DNA of 64,000 nt, taken from Bradyrhizobium mercantei (GTDB taxonomy: Bacteria > Pseudomonadota > Alphaproteobacteria > Rhizobiales > Xanthobacteraceae). How positions within the stretch are numbered: the stretch's first letter is position 1; every line of letters starts with the position of its first letter. The notes below the pieces were generated by a model. It did not search any database. It was not told the origin of the DNA and was given only the letters and a program-made list of their open reading frames with translations. Below, in pieces: positions 55,554 through 64,000 of this stretch. Position numbers and translations under genes: made by a program. Location of the stretch: positions 981,313 through 1,045,312 of the forward strand of contig NZ_MKFI01000002.1 of assembly GCF_001982635.1 (NCBI RefSeq), read 5' to 3'.

Positions 55554-55961
55554 CTATCGCTCGCGCTTGTAGAGGAACGCGTTGTCCGGCTGCGGCATGC
55601 CGATGGTCTTGTAGAATCCGATCGAGTCAGGCGCCGACAGCAACAGGCACATCGATTCAGGTCCGGCGAGCCGCCGCGTTTCCGCGATCAGGCGCTTGCC
55701 GATGCCATGCCCCTGATAGTCGCGATCGACCGCGAGATCGGACAAATAGCAGCAATAGGCGAAATCGGTCAGCGCGCGCGAGACGCCGATAAGCTTGCCC
55801 GCCTTCCGCGCCGTCACGATCAGATTCGCATTGGCGATCATGCGCTCCATCCGATCGGTGTCCGCCAGCGGACGCCGCTCGCCGAGGCCCGACTGCCGCA
55901 GCACCTCGATGAATTCGTCGACGCCGATCGACGCTTCGCGGGCATAGAGAATTTCGTCCAT
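55554..55961 (-). CDS. GNAT-family N-acetyltransferase
   Basis: A 135-residue GNAT. The acetyl-CoA motif A is in LSDLAVDRDYQGHGIGKRLI (RDYQGHGIG), and LSAPDSIGFYKTIGM is motif B with the general-acid Tyr. Start 55961 (MDEILYAREASIG) was chosen over 16 extra codons upstream. It would acetylate an amine substrate; nothing in context identifies it. Confidence 0.88.
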   Translation of the reverse strand: MDEILYAREASIGVDEFIEVLRQSGLGERRPLADTDRMERMIANANLIVTARKAGKLIGVSRALTDFAYCCYLSDLAVDRDYQGHGIGKRLIAETRRLAGPESMCLLLSAPDSIGFYKTIGMPQPDNAFLYKRER

Positions 55962-56138
55962 CAACCTAAACCTCTGTCGCAACACACAGGACCACGCGCG
56001 CGAGACCATGGTGGATTACGCCGGGCTAATCCAGCCTCGATGCTGCGATAGCGCATGCCGCGTGCCCGCATCAGGCGCGGGGCCGCGCCACGCAATCTCA
56101 CCGGAATTTCGGAGGATGATCGCGCCACCGAGGCGGAC

Positions 56139-56212
56139 TGGCTGGGGAACCTGGATTCGAACCAAGACAAACAGAGTCAGAGTCTGTTGTGCTACCGTTA
56201 CACCATTCCCCA
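56139..56212 (-). tRNA. tRNA-Gln (anticodon CTG)
   Basis: On the minus strand the 74 bases fold into a full cloverleaf. The acceptor arm is TGGGGAA/TTCCCCA, the D-arm GTGT/GCAC, and the anticodon stem ACAGA/TCTGT with loop CTCTGAC, giving anticodon CTG for glutamine codon CAG. The T-arm is CTTGG/CCAGG with loop TTCGAAT. The discriminator is G, and CCA is encoded. Confidence 0.95.
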
Positions 56213-56423
56213 AGAATAGTCCGTGGTATCAACAGCTTAGCTGGATGACTGGACATCTCGGTGCAGCGGGTTCGCCTGCCAAATCAGCGCCCGCGCGAGT
56301 GCGACCTTCTACCTGCTTGGTCCTACGCTTGGCAAGCATTGTTGGCGGCAAATGGGCGCGAAAATCTCGGCCAGTATGGGGACGGCCACAGGTGACCGCT
56401 TCCTGTCCGGTGGCGTCAATGGC

Positions 56424-56624
56424 TCAGCCAAGCAGTTCAAGCGCCGTCTCGGGAAAGGCAGCGAAGAGCGCCCCGACGCCAAAGCCAATGGTGCCCAGCA
56501 CGATGGCGCCGAGCCAGCCGTGATGCACCCATCCATAGCTCGTACCAATCAGCGTTCCGAGCCCGATTGTGAAAATCGCCCACACGGCGTGAGCAACGAC
56601 CTTCAGCACTTTGATCACGGGCAC
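56424..56624 (-). CDS. Small two-helix membrane protein (66 aa)
   Basis: A GTG-started frame of 66 residues: VVAHAVWAIFTIGLGTLIGT, then HHGWLGAIVLGTIGFGVGAL, two hydrophobic helices, and a short acidic end. The start is weak (a later in-frame GTG is also possible). The composition and helix pair suggest a real membrane protein, but no family is recognised and neighbours are unrelated. Confidence 0.5.
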   Translation of the reverse strand: MPVIKVLKVVAHAVWAIFTIGLGTLIGTSYGWVHHGWLGAIVLGTIGFGVGALFAAFPETALELLG

Positions 56625-56806
56625 TCACCGCGGAACGCGCGCCATCGGCAGCAGACGTCCTCGCCCCTGCAATCCGGCGTCTCTCCATAAGGTCGATCTG
56701 GCAAGGAGCGCGTTCAACCGCGGCGGCCTGACAAAGCGCCGCACCGCCGCGCTGCCAGGGCGGTGCAAGGGATCGAGCGGATGCAGTCGGCTGATGCCGG
56801 CGGGCG

Positions 56807-59299
56807 TCAGTACAGCCCGCCCGTCCCCGACCGCATCACGGCCCGATCCGCATCCGGCGGGATCGGCTGCTGGGTCCCGTCGATCACATCAGTGCCGGCG
56901 ACCATTCCGGCGTCATACACCGGCGGCGCCTGGCCCGGCTTGAAGGCTTCCAGCACCACGCCCTTCTGGCCAGGCGCGGCGCGCAGGCCGGTCTTGGCAT
57001 CGACAAGCACCAGGCGGATACCGACCGGCTGCTTGAACGGGGTTGCCGGCTTGTCGGCCAGCGCAAGCTTCAGGAAGTCGCGCGCGATCGGCGCCGCGGT
57101 GTGGCCGGCCTGCGCGTTGCGGCCGAGCGAGCGCGGCTTGTCGTAGCCGACATAGAGACCGACCACGAGATCCGGCGAGAAGCCGACGAACCAGAGATCC
57201 TTGGCCTCGTTCGAGGTGCCGGTCTTGCCGGCGAGCGGCTTGCCGACATCCTTCAGCGCGGTGCCGGTGCCGGCCTGAATCACGCCCTCCATCAGCGAGG
57301 TGATCTGGTAGGCGGACATCGCGTCGAGCACCCGCTCGCGACGGTCGACGAGCTGCGGCTCCGGCTGGTTCTTCCAGCCTTCCGGCGCGTCGCAGCCGCG
57401 GCATTCGCGCTGGTCGTGTCTGAAGATGGTGTGGCCGTAGCGATCCTGGATGCGGTCGATCAGGGTCGGCTTCACGCGGATGCCGCCATTGGCGATCATC
57501 GAATAGGCCGTGGCCATCCGCATCACCGTGGTCTCGCCGGCGCCGAGTGCGTAGGCGAGATAGTTCGGCAGCTCGTCATAGACGCCGAAGCGCTTGGCAT
57601 ACTCGCCGATCAACGGCATGCCGATTTCCTGCGCCAGCCGCACCGTCACGGTGTTGAGCGACAGCCGCAGCGCGTTGCGCAGCGTGACCTGCCCCTGGTA
57701 CTTGCCGGTCGAGAAGTTCTCCGGGCGCCAGACGTTGCCCTGCCCCTGGTCGATCTCGATTGGCGCGTCGATCATGACGGTCGATCCGGTATAGCCATTG
57801 TCGAGCGCCGACGAATAGACGATCGGCTTGAAGGTCGAGCCGGGCTGCCGGTAGGCCTGCGTCGCGCGGTTGAACTGGCTCTGGTCGAACGAGAAACCGC
57901 CGACCATCGCGAGCACGCGGCCGGTGTGCGGATCCATCGCCACCATGGCGCCCGACAGTTCGGGGACCTGGCGCAGCCGGTACTGGCCTTCGACGGGCTT
58001 GCCGTCCTTGGTGAACAGCGGATCGGCGTAGATCACGTCGCCGGGCTGCAACACCTGCGCCACCGAGGTCGGCGTCTTGCCCTTGTACGGGCCGGACACT
58101 GTTCGCGCCCATCGCACGCCTTCGAGCGTGATGATGCCGGTCTCGCGCTGCTTGCTGATGGCGCCGCCGAGCTCGCGGCCCGGCTGGAAGCCGATCCGTG
58201 CCGACTGGTCGTTGCTCTCCAGCACCACGGCCATGCGCCACGGCGAAATGTCGGAGAGCGACTTGATCTCGGCGAGCGGCACGCCCCAGTCACTGGTGAG
58301 GTCGAGCTTCTGGATCGGGCCGCGATAGCCCTGCTGCTCGTCATAGTTCACGAGCCCGGCCACCATGGTCTTGCGCGCCATCACCTGGATCTTGGGATCG
58401 AGCGTGGTGCGCACCGACAGGCCGCCTTCATAGAGCTTCTTCTCGCCGTAGCGCTCGAAGATGTCGCGGCGGACTTCCTCGGAGAAATATTCGCCGGCGA
58501 AGGTGTGCGCGCCGTTGCTGCGGTTGGTGACGGTGAGCGGATCCTTGCGCGCCTTGTCGGCGTCGGCGGCCGTGATCCAGCCGTTCTCCTGCAGGCGGTC
58601 GATCACGTAGTTGCGCCGCTCGATGGCGCGCGCACGGTTGCGCACCGGATGCAGGCTGGCCGGCATTTTCGGCAGCGCCGCCAGATAGGCCGCTTCGGAG
58701 ACCGTCAGTTCGTTGACGGACTTGTCGAAATACACCAGCGAGGCCGCGGCGATGCCGTAGGCGCCGAGGCCGAGATAGATTTCGTTGAGATAGAGCTCGA
58801 GAATCTTGTCTTTGGAGTAGGTCCGCTCGATTCGCATCGCCAGCAAGGCTTCCTTGATCTTGCGGGTGAACGACACCTCGTTGGTCAAAAGGAAGTTCTT
58901 GGCGACCTGCTGGGTGATCGTGGAGGCACCCTGCGGACGACGGTTGGAGCCGAAATTCTGGATGTAGGCGACGCCGGCGCGCGCCATGCCGGTGTAATCG
59001 ACGCCGCCATGCTCGTAGAAGTTCTTGTCCTCGGCCGCGAGGAAGGCGTTGATCACGAGCTTCGGCACCGCCTGGATCGGCAGATAGAGCCTGCGCTCCT
59101 TGGCGTATTCGCCGAGCAGCGAGCCATCCGCCGCGTGCACGCGGGTCATCACCGGCGGCTCGTAGTTCTGAAGCTGCGAGTAGTCGGGCAGGTCCTTGGA
59201 AAAATGCCAGAACAGCCCTGCGACCGCGGCCAGACCAGCCAGGAACAGGATGGTTCCCGCGGTGAACAGGAACCCGAAGAACCGCAACAGAAATTTCAT
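56807..59299 (-). CDS. mrcA: Penicillin-binding protein 1A (class A PBP)
   Basis: An 830-residue bifunctional murein synthase with an N-terminal membrane anchor (LRFFGFLFTAGTILFLAGLA). The glycosyltransferase domain has EDKNFYEHGGVD, GASTITQQVAKN and KIKEALLAMRIE. The transpeptidase domain has the nucleophile in GSTFKPIVYSS (SxxK), SLNT (SxN) and KTGTSN (KTGT). It builds and cross-links peptidoglycan. MKFLLRFF at 59299 was chosen over an 18-codon extension. It stands alone here. Confidence 0.95.
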   Translation of the reverse strand: MKFLLRFFGFLFTAGTILFLAGLAAVAGLFWHFSKDLPDYSQLQNYEPPVMTRVHAADGSLLGEYAKERRLYLPIQAVPKLVINAFLAAEDKNFYEHGGVDYTGMARAGVAYIQNFGSNRRPQGASTITQQVAKNFLLTNEVSFTRKIKEALLAMRIERTYSKDKILELYLNEIYLGLGAYGIAAASLVYFDKSVNELTVSEAAYLAALPKMPASLHPVRNRARAIERRNYVIDRLQENGWITAADADKARKDPLTVTNRSNGAHTFAGEYFSEEVRRDIFERYGEKKLYEGGLSVRTTLDPKIQVMARKTMVAGLVNYDEQQGYRGPIQKLDLTSDWGVPLAEIKSLSDISPWRMAVVLESNDQSARIGFQPGRELGGAISKQRETGIITLEGVRWARTVSGPYKGKTPTSVAQVLQPGDVIYADPLFTKDGKPVEGQYRLRQVPELSGAMVAMDPHTGRVLAMVGGFSFDQSQFNRATQAYRQPGSTFKPIVYSSALDNGYTGSTVMIDAPIEIDQGQGNVWRPENFSTGKYQGQVTLRNALRLSLNTVTVRLAQEIGMPLIGEYAKRFGVYDELPNYLAYALGAGETTVMRMATAYSMIANGGIRVKPTLIDRIQDRYGHTIFRHDQRECRGCDAPEGWKNQPEPQLVDRRERVLDAMSAYQITSLMEGVIQAGTGTALKDVGKPLAGKTGTSNEAKDLWFVGFSPDLVVGLYVGYDKPRSLGRNAQAGHTAAPIARDFLKLALADKPATPFKQPVGIRLVLVDAKTGLRAAPGQKGVVLEAFKPGQAPPVYDAGMVAGTDVIDGTQQPIPPDADRAVMRSGTGGLY

Positions 59300-59769
59300 C
59301 GACCAGATTTCCGTGGCGAATACGTCGCTCGTTCTGAGCGCGCTGCGTGCCACTTAGGCCGCCCGGTATATCGGTCGCACCCTGGACCTGCAATTCAACA
59401 CCGGAGAATTTAACCGTGCCAGGCGTCAAACTTATGCCATAGAGCCCGGTTCGCGCGCGCCGCCAAATCAGCGGACCCCGTCGCCGTCCGGCTTTTTACG
59501 GGCAAGTTCAATTCCAAACTCTGCTCACCGCGATTCGCCCGCCTGGCCGAAGCTTACTCCGATGTTCAGTCGCTGCGCTTGCGCAGATTGCGAGTCGCGA
59601 AAGCAAAGCGCAGGCCGAGACCGTTGCCTTCCCTACCCGGTTGCCGTTTTGGATGCTGCGACATCAGAAACCGGTGGACAGTGCCGGCAGCTCCGCCGGA
59701 TTAACGATCTGTTAACTATAACTACCCCAAGTTGTTCATATACACGCGACTCGCGAGGGGCTGATTTCG
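59300..59769. other. 470-base intergenic region with CtrA box
   Basis: Between the divergent PBP1A and coiled-coil genes no further coding frame is convincing. The right end (59701-59716) holds a consensus CtrA box, and CGCGACTCGCG (59745-59755) is a short inverted repeat just before the coiled-coil gene. The left two thirds show no feature I can name. Confidence 0.6.
59701..59716. promoter_or_regulatory. Consensus CtrA box
   Basis: TTAACGATCTGTTAAC fits the cell-cycle regulator consensus TTAA-N7-TTAAC exactly. It lies 54 bases upstream of the gene at 59770 and over 400 bases from PBP1A, so the coiled-coil gene is the likely target. Confidence 0.65.
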
Positions 59770-60198
59770 ATGGCACTGCGCGGATTTAGACGGCCTTTTG
59801 CGGCCGACCCGAACGTCTTGGGATTTCCAAGACCACCGACATCGGCGATGGGCACCGAAGCGCTGGACCTGGTCTATCAGGCAGCGGACCTGTTCCGAAG
59901 CATCGAGGACAGGGCCCGCGCCGGCGAAGCGCGCGCCGAGGCCGCCGAACAGGCACAGCTCGAAATCATCGCCGCCACCGAGCGCAAGCTGAGGGACGCA
60001 TCTCGGGCCCTCGAGGAAGCGCGGCGACGCATCGAGTCCCAACAGGAGCAGCTCGATGCGGCCGAATTCCGCGCCCAGGCCGCCGAGGCCGAGGCGCGTG
60101 AAGCCAAGCAATCGCTGGCTCTGGTCGAGGATGCGATCCGCCGGCGCTTGCTGCTCACGAGCGGACACGACGACGGCAGGTCAACGGCCGTCGCCTGA
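59770..60198 (+). CDS. Coiled-coil protein of unknown function (142 aa), CtrA-boxed
   Basis: Starts at ATG 59770 after GAGGGG. Residues 1-30 are basic and Pro-rich (MALRGFRRPFAADPNV, FPRPPTSAMGTEALDLVYQA). From about 45 to 125 it is a charged Ala/Glu/Arg heptad-rich helix (RKLRDASRALEEARRRIESQ), a long coiled coil, with no membrane segment. The family is not recognised. A consensus CtrA box upstream suggests expression in the cell cycle, perhaps with a structural or polar role. Confidence 0.8.
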   Translation: MALRGFRRPFAADPNVLGFPRPPTSAMGTEALDLVYQAADLFRSIEDRARAGEARAEAAEQAQLEIIAATERKLRDASRALEEARRRIESQQEQLDAAEFRAQAAEAEAREAKQSLALVEDAIRRRLLLTSGHDDGRSTAVA

Positions 60199-60228
60199 CG
60201 CCTGGATTCGTTTTCTAATGCGGTCCTT

Positions 60229-60328
60229 GTGGCCCGGATGAGCCAAACGGGTCGCGCGAACGCGCGCCCGATGACAGGCTCCGCGACATCCGGGAACCCC
60301 GCATATCGCTGCGCTCATGCGGGCTACC
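60229..60328. repeat. Bradyrhizobium-type palindromic repeat (divergent copy)
   Basis: Starts GTGGCCCGGATGAGCC and ends GCGCTCATGCGGGCTAC, with GCATATCGCTGCGCTCATGC in the right arm, resembling the copies at 1459 and 1572. It lies between convergent genes. Confidence 0.7.
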
Positions 60329-60336
60329 GATTACTA

Positions 60337-62073
60337 TCAATAGCCGGCAGCGAGCCCCGAATTGCGGCGCGGATCGTTGGCGCCGTAGAAGCGGTTGTTG
60401 CCGACCGGCTCGCCGCCCAGCGACGGCGCGCCGATGATGATCACCGCGAGGTGGTTGGCCGGCTGGGGCGGACCGAATTTGTGGCCCATGCCTTCCAGGA
60501 TCTTCCGCGTATCCGGCGACAGCGTGTAGTCCTCGAGGTTGGTGGCCTCGGGAAGCCATTGCTGGTGGAAGCGCGGCATGTCCACGGCCTCCTGCGCGTT
60601 CATGCCGTAGTCGATGGCGTTGATCATCGTCAGCAGCACGGCCGTGATGATGCGGCTACCGCCGGGTGTCCCCACCACCATCGCCGGCTTGCCGTCCCTG
60701 GTCACGATGGTCGGGCTCATCGAGGACAACGGGCGCTTACCCGGGACGATCGCATTGGCCTCGCCCTGCACCAGACCGTACAGATTCGGCACGCCGACCT
60801 TGGCCGTGAAGTCGTCCATCTCGTCATTCAGCAGCACGCCGGTCTTGGCCGCCGTCACCTTGGCGCCGAACCAGTCGTTCAGCGTGTAGGTCACCGACAC
60901 CGCGTTGCCGTCCTTGTCGGCGATCGAATAATGCGTGGTGTTGCTGCCCTCATGCGGCGGCACGCCGGGCTTGATTTCCCTGGACACACCGGCCTTGGCC
61001 GGATCGATCACGGCGCGGATCTTCGCGGCGTAATTCTTGTCGAGCAGCCGCTCGAGCGGATTCTTCACAAAATCAGGATCGCCGAGATAGCTGTTGCGAT
61101 CGACATAGGCGTGACGCATCGCCTCGATCTGGTAGTGCACCGCCTGCGCCGAATGGTAGCCGAGCTCCTTCAGCGGATAGCCCTCGAGGACGTTCAGCAT
61201 CTCGCAGATCACCACACCACCCGAACTCGGCGGCGGCGCCGAGATCACGTGGTAGCCACGATAGTCGCATTCCACCGGCGCGAGTTCGCGTACCTTGTAG
61301 TTGTCGAGGTCCTCCTGTGTGAGCAGCCCCTTGCCGGCCTGGCTCGAGGCGACGATCGCCGCCCCGACCCAGCCCTTGTAGAAGCCGTCGGTGCCGCGCT
61401 TGCTGATCTCGCGCAGCGTCTCGGCGAGTTCATGCTGCGTCAGCCGCTCGCCGACCTGGAACGGCTTGCCGTTGTTGAGGAAGATCGCGGCCGAGGCCGG
61501 ATCGTCCTGAAAGTCCTTGGTCGAGGTCTGCAGCATGCTGACGTCGCCCTGGTCGAGCACGAAGCCGTCCTCGGCGAGTTGCAGCGCCGGCGCGATCAGA
61601 TCCGCACGCTTCATCGTGCCGTATTTCTCGCGCGCATATTCCATCCCGGCCACCGAGCCCGGCACGCCGACGGCGAGATGCCCCTTGGTCGACAGGCCGG
61701 GGATCACGTTGCCGTCCTTGTCGAGATACATGTTGGCGGTGGCGCCCTTCGGCGCAGTCTCGCGGAAATCCAGGAAGGTCTTGCGGCCGTCGGCAAGCTG
61801 GATGGTCATGAACCCGCCGCCACCGAGATTGCCGGCGGCGGGATAGGCCACCGCGAGCGCATAACCAACGGCGACGGCCGCATCGACCGCGTTGCCGCCC
61901 CGCTTCAACACCTCGACGCCGACCTGGGTCGCAAGATGCTGCGCGGATACCACCATGCCGTTCTCGGCGGCGACCGGTGCGACCGAGGCCGCGCGACCCG
62001 GCGCGGTGGCCGTAACGCCGATCGAGACAATCGCAGCGACGATCCATCGCGCGCGCGTCGTAGGATTTTGCAT
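60337..62073 (-). CDS. ggt: Gamma-glutamyltransferase
   Basis: A 578-residue Ntn-hydrolase precursor. The signal peptide (ARWIVAAIVSIGVTATAPG) leads to the large subunit, with GGNAVDAAVAVGYALAVAYP and GNLGGGGFM. The autocatalytic cleavage point with the nucleophilic Thr is in EGSNTTHYSIADKDGN, followed by the small-subunit motifs SSMSPTIVTRDGKP and GTPGGSRIIT. It hydrolyses or transfers gamma-glutamyl groups, such as from glutathione, in the periplasm. The neighbouring APC permease on the same strand could take up freed amino acids. Confidence 0.95.
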   Translation of the reverse strand: MQNPTTRARWIVAAIVSIGVTATAPGRAASVAPVAAENGMVVSAQHLATQVGVEVLKRGGNAVDAAVAVGYALAVAYPAAGNLGGGGFMTIQLADGRKTFLDFRETAPKGATANMYLDKDGNVIPGLSTKGHLAVGVPGSVAGMEYAREKYGTMKRADLIAPALQLAEDGFVLDQGDVSMLQTSTKDFQDDPASAAIFLNNGKPFQVGERLTQHELAETLREISKRGTDGFYKGWVGAAIVASSQAGKGLLTQEDLDNYKVRELAPVECDYRGYHVISAPPPSSGGVVICEMLNVLEGYPLKELGYHSAQAVHYQIEAMRHAYVDRNSYLGDPDFVKNPLERLLDKNYAAKIRAVIDPAKAGVSREIKPGVPPHEGSNTTHYSIADKDGNAVSVTYTLNDWFGAKVTAAKTGVLLNDEMDDFTAKVGVPNLYGLVQGEANAIVPGKRPLSSMSPTIVTRDGKPAMVVGTPGGSRIITAVLLTMINAIDYGMNAQEAVDMPRFHQQWLPEATNLEDYTLSPDTRKILEGMGHKFGPPQPANHLAVIIIGAPSLGGEPVGNNRFYGANDPRRNSGLAAGY

Positions 62074-62157
62074 GGACGTCTCCCCGGGGAATGCCGACTT
62101 GTCGCGGCTTGCCGTGCCATCTCAACGGGCAAATCTAGCAGGCCGCACGCGTGCGCA

Positions 62158-63669
<1,512 letters not shown>

Positions 63670-63803
63670 GGCACGTGCCCTCCGCCGCTCGGGTCCGGCG
63701 GGACCCGACACGATCGGCAGACTATAACGCGCTCGACACGTTGGCGTTCGAGCGGCCGACAAGCTCCAGCGCGCTTATCCACCGCCAAGCAAGGGCTTGG
63801 GCC

Positions 63804-64000
63804 CTATTGGCAAGGATGGCGTCGGCCGTCGCGGCCAAGGAAGCTGCCCGACGCCGGATCGAATGAACGGTAGCGAGCGCAGGAAGACAATGGCGCGGGC
63901 GCCGGCATCGCGCCATAGGCGTTCGCCGGGTTGCCGCCATGTCGCGCCGCCTCCTGGGCTTCACCCCACGGCGTCAAGGCGCCGCCGTTGATGGCGCTGC
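63804..64000 (-). CDS. BA14K-family-like protein, C-terminal part
   Basis: The frame runs from the window end to TAG at 63804-63806. The readable tail has ARHGGNPANAYGAMPAPAP, then CARYRSFDPASGSFLGRDGR followed by RHPCQ. The Cys-x-x-x-(Y/F)-x-S-(Y/F)-DP-x-(S/T)-G pattern and HPC end are typical of the BA14K-type lectin-like proteins of Rhizobiales. The start lies beyond the window. It is followed on the same strand by the amino-acid permease gene, but a gap of about 135 bases makes linkage uncertain. Confidence 0.6.
   Translation of the reverse strand, partial: SAINGGALTPWGEAQEAARHGGNPANAYGAMPAPAPLSSCARYRSFDPASGSFLGRDGRRHPCQ

Noticed and set aside
56016-56213. 65-codon minus-strand frame over the tRNA
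   Set aside because: It is the translation of tRNA-Gln itself and its flank.
57101-59413. 770-codon plus-strand frame opposite PBP1A
   Set aside because: Antisense shadow; the minus strand carries all PBP catalytic motifs.

Overview
The window looks like chromosome of a high-GC alphaproteobacterium of the Bradyrhizobium / Nitrobacteraceae type. The inference rests on gene content (IalB family, a BA14K-type C-terminus, OprB porin, many CoA-thioester genes), on a CtrA-type box, on TTCTAA elements like those of Irr-controlled rhizobial iron genes, and on families of intergenic palindromic repeats common in Bradyrhizobium. No phage, transposase, integrase, CRISPR array or rRNA was seen. There is one tRNA, Gln(CTG).

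Layout. 1-9.6 kb: the 3' part of a molybdopterin oxidoreductase, an MFS exporter, a small membrane protein, an orphan ParB-like protein, a thiolase behind a palindromic operator, an OFA-type MFS carrier, an OprB porin and a ZntB/CorA channel. 9.7-17 kb: acetoacetate decarboxylase, a patatin phospholipase, an acyl-CoA carboxyltransferase overlapped by its IclR regulator, a free-standing 73-aa biotinyl carrier, and a glutaminase fused to STAS and cyclic-nucleotide-binding domains. 17-25.5 kb: a minus-strand CoA cluster with a CMD-like protein, a DUF35/thiolase-like pair, acyl-CoA dehydrogenase, class III CoA-transferase, acyl-CoA synthetase and thiolase.

25.6-37.7 kb is a coherent sugar-acid locus. 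Seven minus-strand genes encode a sugar ABC importer, a DenD-like dehydrogenase, KDG kinase and KDPG aldolase. A divergent LacI regulator follows, then a plus-strand D-xylonate-dehydratase-like enzyme and two SDR dehydrogenases. Matching TGGTAGCGC palindromes lie before both arms, which suggests one LacI regulon. 37.7-42.3 kb: LysR regulator with divergent EamA exporter, a site-2 protease with a tail-anchored neighbour, and an orphan branched-chain-type binding protein.

42.5-48.4 kb is a tight iron-uptake operon (TonB-dependent receptor, PiuC-like hydroxylase, ExbB, ExbD, TonB) behind four phased TTCTAA elements. 48.4-54.4 kb: a small protein, a MarR regulator divergent from an RND efflux pair, and an IalB-like protein. 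54.4-64 kb: a GluR0-like channel with a potassium-type filter, a GNAT enzyme, tRNA-Gln, PBP1A, a coiled-coil protein behind a consensus CtrA box, gamma-glutamyltransferase, an APC permease and the end of a BA14K-like gene.

The strongest leads are the glutaminase-STAS-cNMP fusion, the GluR0-like channel, the Cys-less thiolase/DUF35 pair, the sugar-acid regulon, and the CtrA-boxed coiled-coil gene. No wholly unknown multi-gene system was evident. All functional calls come from reading motifs by eye; no database search was run.
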